Part shown: one piece after another, positions 1-8,319 of the stretch | How positions within the stretch are numbered: position 1 is the stretch's first letter | How the letters are laid out: each line of letters begins with the position of its first letter | Source of the DNA: an uncultured Rhodanobacteraceae bacterium | GTDB lineage: Bacteria; Pseudomonadota; Gammaproteobacteria; Xanthomonadales; Rhodanobacteraceae | Direction of reading: 5' to 3' | Assembly (NCBI GenBank): GCA_913053815.1 | Contig: CAJXGK010000036.1 | Coordinates: 1 to 11,130 of the forward strand | Length of the DNA stretch: 11,130 nucleotides | Notes under the pieces: model-generated | The model's input: only the letters and a program-made list of their open reading frames with translations | The model's database searches: none | What the model was told of the DNA's origin: nothing | Program-made: the position numbers and the translations under genes

Positions 1-353
1 TCGGTTTGCTGCGCATTCCGATGCGCCATTTCTTCGCTGTGACCAATTGGATGCTGGTCATTCTGGCGGGAGGTCTGGCTGCTACGGCGGCAGGCTATCT
101 GCTCCAGGCCGATTGGCTACCGGCATTCGGCAACCAGCTCTGGAACAGCTCGGCATTGCTCTCCGAACGCTCTTTGTCCGGACAGACCCTGCATATTCTG
201 GTCGGTTATACCGACCGACCTGCGGGAGTTCAGTTGTTGGCTTGGGTACTCACCGTAATGGTGCTGGTGGTGGGCATGAGGTGGATGAGCCGGCCGCGCC
301 CGCTCGCTGTCCCGGCCACGCCCTCTGCTGAGGGTGCGGTGCTGCAGGACTGA
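1..353 (+). CDS. FTR1-family high-affinity iron permease, C-terminal part
   Basis: The reading frame is open from the window edge (first full codon at base 3) to a TGA at 351-353, so only the last ~116 residues are visible. Two hydrophobic stretches can be seen, one after FFAVTNW (LVILAGGLAATAAGYLLQA) and one near the end (QLLAWVLTVMVLVVGMRW). The series RHFFAVTNW, a Trp-Asn-Ser-Ser-ALL segment, HILVGYTDRPAGVQLLAW is typical of the last two membrane helices of FTR1/EfeU permeases, which move ferric iron across the inner membrane with a ferroxidase or EfeO/EfeB-type partner. The iron-binding REXXE helices lie outside the window, so function rests on the C-terminal similarity. The TTG at 6 and ATG at 21 are internal codons, not starts. 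The unknown exported protein at 467 follows on the same strand. Confidence 0.85.
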   Translation, partial: GLLRIPMRHFFAVTNWMLVILAGGLAATAAGYLLQADWLPAFGNQLWNSSALLSERSLSGQTLHILVGYTDRPAGVQLLAWVLTVMVLVVGMRWMSRPRPLAVPATPSAEGAVLQD

Positions 354-466
354 GCAGACCCAATATCCGGCCGGACGGTACGGCCACGTTATCGATTTTT
401 TGGTGTCGGGACTGACCGGCGCCGGGGCAAGGTTTTGCTTTGAGTATTCTTACAGGGGATCATTTC
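354..466 (+). other. Short intergenic gap between iron permease and exported protein
   Basis: This 113-base gap holds a weak inverted repeat (GGCCG ... CGGCC around 373-391) and a run of six T at about 396-403. The T run is roughly ten bases beyond the stem, too far for a textbook intrinsic terminator, so I do not call one. Co-transcription of the two flanking plus-strand genes is possible. A ribosome binding site, AGGGGA at 454-459, sits seven bases before the ATG at 467. Confidence 0.35.
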
Positions 467-1249
467 ATGTTGCTTGAACGTTCTCGCCTGGTACTGCGTA
501 TCGTGCTGTTGGCATCAGTAGTTACTTTGGGATTGCTGGCGGCGCCTCGGGCCGAGGCCGGGCCGGCCAGCAAGTTCTACATGCCGACGGTGACCTGGAA
601 AGAATGGGAACTGGAGTTTCGTGGTGGGCTACTGGACTGGCCTAATGCTTCGGCTAACCACGCCCAGCAGTACGTGGCGGCCGTCGGTTATGGCCTGCTG
701 CCGCGCTGGTTCTCTGAGTTCGCCGTTAGTTATGTGCGCATGCCCGGGGGCGGGTCGGTGATCAGCGAATTCGAGTGGGAAAACGTCTTTCAGTTGACCG
801 AGATCGGCGAGCACTGGATGGATGTCGGGGTGTTCGCGGAAGTGGCGCATGATCGGCAAGAGGGCAAGAACGAGATCGTAATCGGCCCGATGTTGCAGAA
901 AGAATGGGGGTGTTCCCAGTTCAATCTGAACTTGCTGTTCAAGCGGGTGTTGGGTGCGAAGGTGCCCGCAGTGGCACCGGGACCGGGCAGCACCGAGTTC
1001 AAGTATGCCTGGCAGTGGATCTGGCATACCCGCAATGCCTTGTTGCAGCCCGGGATGCAGGGTTTTGGCTCGATCGGTCATTTCGGAAACCTGTACAATA
1101 AGTCTTCGATGCTCGGTCCGGCTTTCTTCGGCCGGGCTTCACTGGGTGGCGGACGGGGGTTTCGCTATAACGCGGCATTGCTGTTTGGCACCACCGGCAG
1201 TGTCGCTGACCGGACCTTGCGTTTCGAGCTTGAATACGAGTTCTTTTGA
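467..1249 (+). CDS. Exported protein of unknown function, probable outer-membrane beta-barrel
   Basis: I do not recognise the family. The ATG at 467 is preferred over the upstream TTG at 440 because AGGGGA lies seven bases before it and because the protein then opens with a proper signal peptide: LLERSR, a hydrophobic core RIVLLASVVTLGLLAA, and a likely signal peptidase I site after AEA (residue 31). The 260-residue product has alternating polar/hydrophobic stretches, many aromatic and Gly residues, no cytoplasmic motif, and ends LRFELEYEFF. Alternating residues with a terminal Phe are the usual C-terminal signal of BAM-assembled barrels. It lies 113 bases after an iron permease on the same strand, which may hint at a metal- or envelope-related role, but that is inference. 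It ends seven bases from the stop of the convergent carboxyltransferase gene. A soluble periplasmic protein cannot be excluded. Confidence 0.75.
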   Translation: MLLERSRLVLRIVLLASVVTLGLLAAPRAEAGPASKFYMPTVTWKEWELEFRGGLLDWPNASANHAQQYVAAVGYGLLPRWFSEFAVSYVRMPGGGSVISEFEWENVFQLTEIGEHWMDVGVFAEVAHDRQEGKNEIVIGPMLQKEWGCSQFNLNLLFKRVLGAKVPAVAPGPGSTEFKYAWQWIWHTRNALLQPGMQGFGSIGHFGNLYNKSSMLGPAFFGRASLGGGRGFRYNAALLFGTTGSVADRTLRFELEYEFF

Positions 1250-1256
1250 GCGGTGC

Positions 1257-2861
<1,605 letters not shown>

Positions 2862-2887
2862 GGTAGATGTTTGCAAATCAAAGTGCC

Positions 2888-2916
2888 ATCAGATCACAGA
2901 CGTTGGGTTATGCCAA
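2888..2916 (-). promoter_or_regulatory. Candidate sigma70-type promoter for the carboxyltransferase gene
   Basis: On the minus strand TTGGCA (2911-2916, five of six to TTGACA) is followed after 17 bases by TCTGAT (2888-2893, four of six to TATAAT), about 27 bases before the start codon. A promoter is needed here because the intrinsic terminator at 2928-2957 should stop transcription from upstream. The match is fair and has not been tested. Confidence 0.35.
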
Positions 2917-2927
2917 TGTGCAGGGCG

Positions 2928-2957
2928 AAAAAGAACCGGCCGTAGTACGGCCGGTTC
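2928..2957 (-). terminator. Rho-independent terminator after the small lipoprotein gene
   Basis: Bases 2933-2957 form a perfect inverted repeat, GAACCGGCCGTA / TACGGCCGGTTC, around a single central base. On the minus strand it is followed directly by TTTTT (A run at 2928-2932). This GC-rich stem plus T run lies 27 bases after the lipoprotein stop codon and is a textbook intrinsic terminator for leftward transcription. Confidence 0.85.
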
Positions 2958-2984
2958 CCGATCACGTACTAACTGAGTAAGGAC

Positions 2985-3239
2985 TCAGCCTTTCTTAGCA
3001 CCTTCAGTAGGTTTGGTGGGTGCCGCTTCGGCGGCAGCACCGGCCGAAGCGGTGGTGCTGCTGGTTGCCGGTGCAGTAGTAGTGGTGCTGGATGTGGCAG
3101 GGGCCGTTGCGGCGGGAGCCTGGGCGGCAGGTGTTGTAGCCGGTGTAGCCGGGGCGGTCTTGTTGGCGGGCTCGCTATGGCTGCATGCCGCCAGCAGGGC
3201 GACCAGCGAAGCGGCGATTAAAATACGTAGGAACTTCAT
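2985..3239 (-). CDS. Small Ala/Thr/Ser/Pro-rich lipoprotein
   Basis: An 84-residue protein starting at ATG 3237-3239, chosen because AGGAGA lies about eight bases upstream and because it begins with a lipoprotein signal peptide: MKFLRILIAASLVALLAAC, with the lipobox LAAC and Cys19 as the lipidated residue. Ser at +2 predicts outer-membrane sorting. The mature ~65 residues are almost entirely Ala, Thr, Ser and Pro with repeated TT, ATS and PAT runs, then a short Lys/Gly tail (KPTEGAKKG). This reads as a disordered linker rather than an enzyme. A longer in-frame ORF upstream lacks these signals. It sits between two leucine-degradation genes but has its own 5' leader and terminator, so it is probably a separate unit. 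The function is unknown; a cell-envelope spacer or surface protein is plausible. Confidence 0.85.
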   Translation of the reverse strand: MKFLRILIAASLVALLAACSHSEPANKTAPATPATTPAAQAPAATAPATSSTTTTAPATSSTTASAGAAAEAAPTKPTEGAKKG

Positions 3240-3264
3240 CGTTGTTCTCTCCTGAAAGCCGTGT

Positions 3265-3282
3265 TTGCCAGTAATGTGGCAA
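3265..3282. promoter_or_regulatory. Inverted repeat in the leader of the lipoprotein gene
   Basis: A perfect dyad, TTGCCA - 6 bases - TGGCAA, lies about 25 bases upstream of the lipoprotein start. It has no T run and so is not a terminator. It could be an operator or a 5'-UTR hairpin. No regulator can be named. Confidence 0.3.
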
Positions 3283-3324
3283 CCTATTAGATCGCTTCTT
3301 GGGGATTTGTGCCAGTAGTAATTG

Positions 3325-3337
3325 ACGTGCGGCACGT
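3325..3337. promoter_or_regulatory. Palindrome between thiolase and lipoprotein genes
   Basis: ACGTGC-G-GCACGT is a perfect 13-base palindrome in the 143-base gap between the thiolase stop (3383) and the lipoprotein start (3239). It is not followed by a T run on either strand. It may be a protein-binding site for the lipoprotein promoter, or chance. Confidence 0.25.
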
Positions 3338-3382
3338 TTATACCCCTTGATAGCCTTTTGGTAAATGGTTGAAGATACTTGA

Positions 3383-4561
3383 TCAGGGACATTCCAAAGC
3401 CAGAGCGGTTGCTTCACCTCCGCCAATGCACAACGCAGCAAGGCCTTTTTTGGCGCCGCGCTGGCGCATGGCATGCAATAAGGTCACTACGATGCGGGCA
3501 CCGCTCGCGCCGATGGGGTGGCCCAGTGCACAAGCGCCACCATGCACGTTGACTTTATCGTGGGGAATGGCTAATTCGCGCATCGCGACCATGGCCACTA
3601 TGGCGAAGGCTTCATTAATCTCGAACAGGTCGATATCGGCCACGCTCCAGCCGGTTTTATCCAGCAGCTTGCGGATCGCTCCGATCGGTGCGGTGGTGAA
3701 CCATTCCGGTTCTTGCGAGTGCGTGGTGTGGGCAACGATGCGTGCTAATGGCTGCAGACCCCGGGCCTTGGCATCGCTTTCACGGATCAGAATCAGCGCG
3801 GCAGCCCCATCGGAAATACTGGAGGCACTGGCCGCAGTGATGGTGCCGTTTTCTTTGCGAAAGGCCGGGCGTAGCTTGGGAATCTTGCTGGTATCACTGC
3901 GACCCGGTTGTTCGTCCTGGCTGTACTGGATTTCACCCTTACGGGTTTGCACCGTAACTGGAACAATTTCGTTTTTGAAACTGCCGTCTTGTTGTGCGGC
4001 CAGGGCGCGTTCGACCGAGGTGATGGAAAAGGCATCTTGAGCCTCACGAGTGAAGTTGTACTTGTCGGCACAGAGCTCACCGAATAGCCCCATGGCCTTG
4101 CCGTCATAGGGATTGGTCAGGCCGTCCCAGGCCATATGATCGACCAACTCTCTGTTACCGTAGCGGATACCACTGCGTGCGGTCAGCATGTGCGGAGCAT
4201 TGCTCATCGACTCCATGCCGCCGGCTACGACAATATCCGCTGAGCCCGCCTTGATCAGGTCGTGGCCCAGCATGATGGTTTTCATTCCTGAACCACAGAC
4301 CTTGTTGATGGTGGTACAACCGGCTGCCACCGGGATGCCGGCCCCCAATGAAGCCTGACGGGCGGGGGCCTGACCGAGATTGGCGGGCAGCACACAACCC
4401 ATGAAAACCTCAGAGATATCGGTGCCTTGCAGTCCGGCCTGGGCCAGGGCAGCGCGGATTGCAACAGCCCCCAAGGTTGGCGTTGGTACCCCGGTGAACT
4501 GACCGAGGAAGGCGCCGATCGGGGTGCGTTGAGCCGCGGCAATGACGATAGCGTCAGACAT
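3383..4561 (-). CDS. Acetyl-CoA acetyltransferase (thiolase)
   Basis: A 392-residue thiolase that condenses two acetyl-CoA or cleaves acetoacetyl-CoA (EC 2.3.1.9). In leucine breakdown the acetoacetate branch feeds such an enzyme. The catalytic residues are present at the positions of the Zoogloea enzyme: Cys89 in INKVCGSGMK, His348 in GGACALGHPIGASG and Cys378 in ALCIGGGEA. The start is decided by spacing: GGAG is about seven bases from the ATG at 4559-4561 (MSDAIVIAAAQRTPIG) but only one or two from the upstream ATG at 4565-4567, and an even longer N-terminus (to 4597) has no support. A promoter-like sequence lies about 50 bases upstream. The gene is 132 bases downstream of isovaleryl-CoA dehydrogenase on the same strand. 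A broader 3-ketoacyl-CoA range cannot be excluded. Confidence 0.93.
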   Translation of the reverse strand: MSDAIVIAAAQRTPIGAFLGQFTGVPTPTLGAVAIRAALAQAGLQGTDISEVFMGCVLPANLGQAPARQASLGAGIPVAAGCTTINKVCGSGMKTIMLGHDLIKAGSADIVVAGGMESMSNAPHMLTARSGIRYGNRELVDHMAWDGLTNPYDGKAMGLFGELCADKYNFTREAQDAFSITSVERALAAQQDGSFKNEIVPVTVQTRKGEIQYSQDEQPGRSDTSKIPKLRPAFRKENGTITAASASSISDGAAALILIRESDAKARGLQPLARIVAHTTHSQEPEWFTTAPIGAIRKLLDKTGWSVADIDLFEINEAFAIVAMVAMRELAIPHDKVNVHGGACALGHPIGASGARIVVTLLHAMRQRGAKKGLAALCIGGGEATALALECP

Positions 4562-4610
4562 GGACATTCTCCAATTAACAGCCGCATAAAACGGCAAGGT
4601 AGTGGTTCAG

Positions 4611-4639
4611 ATTATCCTGCTCGTGTTGCGATGCCGCAA
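4611..4639 (-). promoter_or_regulatory. Candidate sigma70-type promoter upstream of the thiolase gene
   Basis: On the minus strand TTGCGG (4634-4639) and GATAAT (4611-4616, five of six to consensus) are spaced by exactly 17 bases and would give a 5' leader of about 40 bases. The -10 is good and the -35 is weak. It suggests the thiolase can be transcribed separately from the upstream dehydrogenase. Confidence 0.4.
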
Positions 4640-4693
4640 ATGGCCGTTGATGGTGTGCACTGAGTGCATCTGCGAGCCAGCAGAATCCCGTAT

Positions 4694-5851
4694 TCAAGCA
4701 GTGCCGTGAAACAGTTCGCGGCCAATCAACATGCGCCGGATCTCGTTGGTACCGGCACCAATATCGTAAAGTTTGGCATCGCGCAGCAGCCGGCCCGTGG
4801 GGTAGTCGTTGATGTAGCCGTTGCCCCCCAGGCACTGAATCGCTTCCAGAGCCACCTGCACCGCATTTCGCGAGGCATTGAGCAAACTCGCGGCGGGGTC
4901 GATACGTGATTTCACGTTCTGGTCGAACTGTTGCGCCACCAGGTAGGCAAACCCGCGTGAGGACTGCAGGGCGGTGTACATATCGGCGATCTTGGCCTGC
5001 ATGATTTCGAAGGTGCCGATGGGGGCGTTGAACTGCTTGCGTTCCCGTATATAGGGCAGGGCGATGTCGAGGGCCGCCTGCATCAGACCGATCGGGCCAC
5101 CGGCAAGTACCAGTCGCTCGGTATCCAGACCGCTCATCAGTACCCGTACGCCTTCGTTGACTTCCCCGACCCGGTTCTGGTCGGGGATTTCACAATCCTC
5201 GAACACCAATTCGCAGGTGTTGGAGCCGCGCATGCCCAGTTTGTCCAGTTTTTGTGCCGTATGAAAGCCCTGCATGCCTTTCTCGACGATGAAGGCCGTC
5301 ATGCAGCGACTACCGGCTGCTCGCGGCGCGGTGCGCATGTAAACAAGCAACACATCGGCGTCCGGACCATTGGTGATCCACATCTTGGAGCCGTTGGCAA
5401 TCCATTGATCACCCCGGCTTTCGGCATGACAGGTCATCGAACCGACCACATCGGAACCCGATCCGGGTTCGCTCATAGCCAATGCCCCAACGTGCTCACC
5501 GGAGCAGAGTTTGGGGAGATAACGCTGCTTCTGGGACTTGCTACAATTGTGAAACAGGTTATTGACGCACAGGTTGGAGTGTGCCCCGTAAGACAAGCCC
5601 ACGGATCCGGAAGCCCGGGAAATCTCTTCCATGGCAATCAGGTGAGCCGTGTAACCCAGGCCAGAACCACCGTATTCTTCGCTTACCGTGATGCCGAGTA
5701 AACCCAGGTCCCCGAGCTTTTTCCAAAGGTCAGCGGGAAAAGCGTTTTCGCGGTCAATACGGTCGGCACGTGGGGCAATCTCCTGGTTGGCAAAAGCCCG
5801 TACGCTGTCACGCATCAGATCAAGCTGCTCACCGAGTTGGAAGGGTTGCAT
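4694..5851 (-). CDS. liuA: Isovaleryl-CoA dehydrogenase
   Basis: A 385-residue FAD acyl-CoA dehydrogenase that oxidises isovaleryl-CoA to 3-methylcrotonyl-CoA in leucine breakdown (EC 1.3.8.4), passing electrons to electron-transfer flavoprotein. The isovaleryl type is indicated by [20 protein letters not shown] (about 88-107) and by Glu245 in [15 protein letters not shown], the position of the catalytic base in human IVD, which differs from the later Glu used by medium- and short-chain enzymes. FAD/substrate motifs [10 protein letters not shown] (126-135) and [13 protein letters not shown] (150-162) and the C-terminal [20 protein letters not shown] are intact. The ATG at 5849-5851 has AGGA about eight bases upstream. 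It precedes the thiolase, and the leucine-dehydrogenase remnant lies 141 bases upstream, which fits a leucine catabolic block. Confidence 0.95.
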   Translation of the reverse strand: MQPFQLGEQLDLMRDSVRAFANQEIAPRADRIDRENAFPADLWKKLGDLGLLGITVSEEYGGSGLGYTAHLIAMEEISRASGSVGLSYGAHSNLCVNNLFHNCSKSQKQRYLPKLCSGEHVGALAMSEPGSGSDVVGSMTCHAESRGDQWIANGSKMWITNGPDADVLLVYMRTAPRAAGSRCMTAFIVEKGMQGFHTAQKLDKLGMRGSNTCELVFEDCEIPDQNRVGEVNEGVRVLMSGLDTERLVLAGGPIGLMQAALDIALPYIRERKQFNAPIGTFEIMQAKIADMYTALQSSRGFAYLVAQQFDQNVKSRIDPAASLLNASRNAVQVALEAIQCLGGNGYINDYPTGRLLRDAKLYDIGAGTNEIRRMLIGRELFHGTA

Positions 5852-5992
5852 AGCAGGGTCCTAAATTTATAACAAGCAATCCGGATAGACTCCGGTTAGC
5901 GGGAAGTTACGAGAGCTGATCGCAATCCTGGACGAGTATGTCCATGATGACGATACAGCTCCTACTGTCGGCTTTTGTATGCCGGGAATCGT

Positions 5993-6425
5993 TTACTGAC
6001 TGCGCAAGCGGCCGAGGAACCGGGTTCTCTGGCCCATAGTAGGTAGTTTAGTACGACCGATGATGGCGATGCGTTCTTCAGCCATGCGGTCGGCAGCCTT
6101 GTAGGTGGGAATGCTGTCTTGATCGGCGATCTTGAAGATGCGGCCTAAGTTGTAATAGATGGTCCGCATCATGCGCATGGCCCGCTCACGGTTGTAGCCA
6201 TCGATCTCCAGCGACACGTTCATCACCCCCCCGGAGTTCACCGCGTAATCGGGGGCATACAGAATACCGCGTCCGGCCAGTTCATCACCGATGGCATCGG
6301 TGGCCAACTGGTTGTTGGCCGCGCCACAAATCACCTTACATTTCAGACGTGACAGAGTCTGTTCGTTGACGGTCCCCCCCAGAGCGCAGGGGCTGTAAAC
6401 GTCGGCATCGACATCGTAGATATCA
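5993..6425 (-). other. ldh: Leucine dehydrogenase segment of the chimera (3' part only)
   Basis: The last ~143 residues match the C-terminal part of leucine dehydrogenase (EC 1.4.1.9), which deaminates leucine to 2-ketoisocaproate. Diagnostic pieces are [34 protein letters not shown] and [15 protein letters not shown]. The catalytic Lys region (LGGGK) and the NAD-binding GxGxxG loop, which normally lie before this point, are absent. It sits directly upstream of isovaleryl-CoA dehydrogenase, the right place for the first gene of a leucine catabolic cluster, so this end looks like a native 3' end cut from its 5' part. Confidence 0.88.
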
Positions 6426-7159
6426 TCCAGCGCCACCGCTTCGCCTTGTTCAAATTGCAGCCGCACCTGCAGGGGTGAGGCCGGCCATTGCTCACGTGCC
6501 GCACACCAACCCCGGGCGCCTGCGCCGGGAGCCTGCCAGCGGTCGACTTCCCCCCCGGAAAGGGTAACCCCCAGTAGATTCTCGTTGATGGTGTAGGACT
6601 TTTGCTTGGCGCGAACGGCAAAGCCGCGTTGTTCAAGAAAAGCCTGTTCGTAGGCCCGTACCGCTGGGTGTTCTTTCTGGATCTCGCGAATTGGGGCGAG
6701 AATGTGATAATCACCCAAGGACTTGACCGACAGGTCGAAGCGTACCTGATCATTGCCCATGCCGGTGCATCCGTGGGCAATGATCCGGGTACCCAGTTCA
6801 TCGGCACGCTGCAACGAGGCCTCGACGATCAGATAGCGGTCCGATACCAACAGTGGATATTGGCCCTGGTAGCCCTCGCCGGCCCAGACGAAGGGGCGGA
6901 CAAACTTGTCCCAAAGTGCCGGGCCCCCAGCAATCGTAACGTGACTGGTTGCCCCCAATTCGGCCGCGCGCTGCTCGATATAAGTACGTTCCTCGGTATC
7001 CACACCGCCGGTATTTGCGAACACCGTATGCACGGCATAGCCGTGCTCGATGAGCCACGGAATACAAAAACTGGTATCGAGTCCGCCGGAAAAAGCCAAT
7101 ACGACAGAAGCTGGGGATGGCTCAGAGGTGGAAGAACAGGTGGGGGCGGTCTGATTCAT
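5993..7159 (-). CDS. Chimeric ORF: argininosuccinate synthase N-part joined to leucine dehydrogenase C-part
   Basis: One uninterrupted 388-residue frame holds parts of two unrelated enzymes. Residues 1 to about 244 are argininosuccinate synthase: [11 protein letters not shown] (ATP-binding PP-loop), [30 protein letters not shown] and [17 protein letters not shown]. From about residue 245 the sequence becomes the C-terminal end of leucine/Glu-Leu-Phe-Val dehydrogenase: [27 protein letters not shown] and [18 protein letters not shown]. The dehydrogenase part lacks its whole catalytic domain and the Gly-rich NAD loop, and the synthase part lacks its last ~150 residues (family about 400). Neither reaction is likely. 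The ATG at 7157-7159 is 57 bases after argF'; no strong ribosome binding site is visible. It could be a deletion scar, a recombination, or an assembly chimera; the sequence alone cannot decide. Confidence 0.9.
   Translation of the reverse strand: MNQTAPTCSSTSEPSPASVVLAFSGGLDTSFCIPWLIEHGYAVHTVFANTGGVDTEERTYIEQRAAELGATSHVTIAGGPALWDKFVRPFVWAGEGYQGQYPLLVSDRYLIVEASLQRADELGTRIIAHGCTGMGNDQVRFDLSVKSLGDYHILAPIREIQKEHPAVRAYEQAFLEQRGFAVRAKQKSYTINENLLGVTLSGGEVDRWQAPGAGARGWCAAREQWPASPLQVRLQFEQGEAVALDDIYDVDADVYSPCALGGTVNEQTLSRLKCKVICGAANNQLATDAIGDELAGRGILYAPDYAVNSGGVMNVSLEIDGYNRERAMRMMRTIYYNLGRIFKIADQDSIPTYKAADRMAEERIAIIGRTKLPTMGQRTRFLGRLRSQ
6426..7159 (-). other. argG: argG segment of the chimera (5' part only)
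   Basis: This segment encodes the nucleotide-binding domain and the first part of the synthetase domain of argininosuccinate synthase (EC 6.3.4.5), which joins citrulline and aspartate in arginine synthesis. It resembles the Xanthomonas-type ArgG, for example [22 protein letters not shown] near residues 199-220 (the match is from memory). Its place just after argF' is the expected arginine order. The expected downstream partners in Xanthomonas (argE, argB, argC, argH) are missing, because the sequence switches to the leucine locus inside this gene. The last synthase-like residues are about GEAVALD (239-245). Confidence 0.88.
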
Positions 7160-7216
7160 GATGGCAGGTCTAAAAAAAGGGGTAAAAATGGGTGATTCGG
7201 ATAAGTTTCGAGTGGT

Positions 7217-8239
7217 CTATGCGGAACCCAATACGGGCTGTTCCAGCAATGCGGTCATGATGGCTTTCTGCACATGTAAGCGATTTTCAGCTTCATCGAT
7301 AGCAAAACAGGTTGCAGAATCCAGCACTGCATCCGTTGCCTTGACGTTGCGTCGCAACGGCAGACAGTGACTGAACAGACCTTGTCGGGTCAAGGCCATC
7401 TTGGCTTCGTCGACGATGAAATGGCGATAGCGTTCTCGTAGCGGACGTTCTTCGTCCCAGCGGCCAAAATACGGCAAGGCGCCCCAACTTTTCGCATAGA
7501 TCACATCGGCGTTCCGATAGGCTGATTCAGGATCATGACTTACCGTCAACGATCCCCCCGTTTCTGCAGCATTGCAGCGGGCTGTTGCCATGTAGCGCTC
7601 ATCCAGCAGGTATTCCGGAGTTGGACATAACAGGGTTACATCCATCCCAAAACGCGTAGCGATCATCAATGCCGAATTCGCTACGGCGGTGTTCAAGGGT
7701 CGAGGATGGTAGGTCCAGGTCAGCACATATTTACGCTGTCGCAGATCACCAAGACGTTCCTGCATAGCCATCACATGGGCCATTTCCTGGCACGGGTGGG
7801 TGATGGTCTCCATGTTGATCACCGGAACCGTGGCATGCTGGGCAAAGGCCCGCAGTACTTGATCTTGCCTGTCCACCGACCAGTCTTGAAATTTTGGAAA
7901 GCAGCGAATCCCGATCAGATCGACATAGCGGCTCAGAACCCGAGCCACCTCGATAACATGTTCCTCGGCGGCACCGTCCATAACGGTCCCAAGTTCAAAC
8001 TCGATCGGCCAGCTATCTTGTCCCGGAACTAAGATCACCGCATGACCACCCAGCTGGCTGGCCCCCAGTTCAAAGCTGGTGCGGGTACGCAGGGATGGAT
8101 TGAAAAAAAGCAGAGCAATCGATTTGCCTTGCATTGCGGAGCCCTGAACTTGATGCTTGAAGGCGGCCGCTTGCACCAGCATCGCGTCGAGTTCAGCACG
8201 ATTCCAGTCTTGGGTGTTGAGAAAATGGCGGACGGTCAT
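7217..8239 (-). CDS. argF': N-acetylornithine carbamoyltransferase
   Basis: A 340-residue enzyme making N-acetylcitrulline from N-acetylornithine and carbamoyl phosphate (EC 2.1.3.9), the alternative arginine route first characterised in Xanthomonas. The carbamoyl-phosphate loop is SLRTRT (49-54), with ITHPCQ ending near 151 and HCLPLRRN near the C-terminus. Trp77 and Glu92 occupy the numbered positions of the X. campestris enzyme; Glu92 distinguishes acetylornithine enzymes from succinylornithine enzymes, which carry Pro there. Lys300 in NVKATDAV corresponds to the carboxylated Lys302. There are two adjacent ATG codons; the second (8237-8239) is preferred because AGGA is seven bases away rather than four and because the numbering then matches the family. 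The argG fragment follows 57 bases downstream, presumably in one transcript. Confidence 0.95.
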   Translation of the reverse strand: MTVRHFLNTQDWNRAELDAMLVQAAAFKHQVQGSAMQGKSIALLFFNPSLRTRTSFELGASQLGGHAVILVPGQDSWPIEFELGTVMDGAAEEHVIEVARVLSRYVDLIGIRCFPKFQDWSVDRQDQVLRAFAQHATVPVINMETITHPCQEMAHVMAMQERLGDLRQRKYVLTWTYHPRPLNTAVANSALMIATRFGMDVTLLCPTPEYLLDERYMATARCNAAETGGSLTVSHDPESAYRNADVIYAKSWGALPYFGRWDEERPLRERYRHFIVDEAKMALTRQGLFSHCLPLRRNVKATDAVLDSATCFAIDEAENRLHVQKAIMTALLEQPVLGSA

Positions 8240-8261
8240 CATCAGATCCTGTAGGAAAGAT

Positions 8262-8279
8262 AGATTAAAAAATAAATCT
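8262..8279. promoter_or_regulatory. AT-rich dyad just upstream of argF'
   Basis: AGATT - 8 A/T bases - AATCT lies 22-40 bases before the argF' start, between the terminator-like hairpin and the ribosome binding site. Its size (18 bases) and AT-rich centre recall an ARG box, but the half-sites do not match the TGAAT/ATTCA consensus. It could be an operator or part of the core promoter. Confidence 0.25.
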
Positions 8280-8294
8280 GTACGTAGAAAACAT

Positions 8295-8319
8295 AAAACC
8301 CGGCCGGTGGTCGGGTTTT
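8295..8319 (-). terminator. Intrinsic terminator-like hairpin 56 bases before argF'
   Basis: AAAACCCG (8295-8302) pairs with CGGGTTTT (8312-8319) around a nine-base loop. On the minus strand the stem ends in TTTT followed by ATGTTTT. Only leftward transcripts reach it: either the glycine-zipper mRNA with a ~210-base 3' tail, a small RNA encoded at 8320-8530, or an argF' leader in which it would act as an attenuator. Confidence 0.6.

Noticed and set aside
3369..4040. 223-codon plus-strand ORF opposite the thiolase
   Set aside because: It mirrors the codon pattern of the thiolase, which has all its catalytic residues; a shadow frame.
5852..5992. Promoter for isovaleryl-CoA dehydrogenase with TATAAA at 5866-5871
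   Set aside because: Transcription would start at about the ribosome binding site, and no -35 lies at the right distance.
6602..7195. 197-codon plus-strand ORF opposite the argG part
   Set aside because: It is entirely antisense to a frame with clear ArgG motifs; no family resemblance or ribosome binding site.
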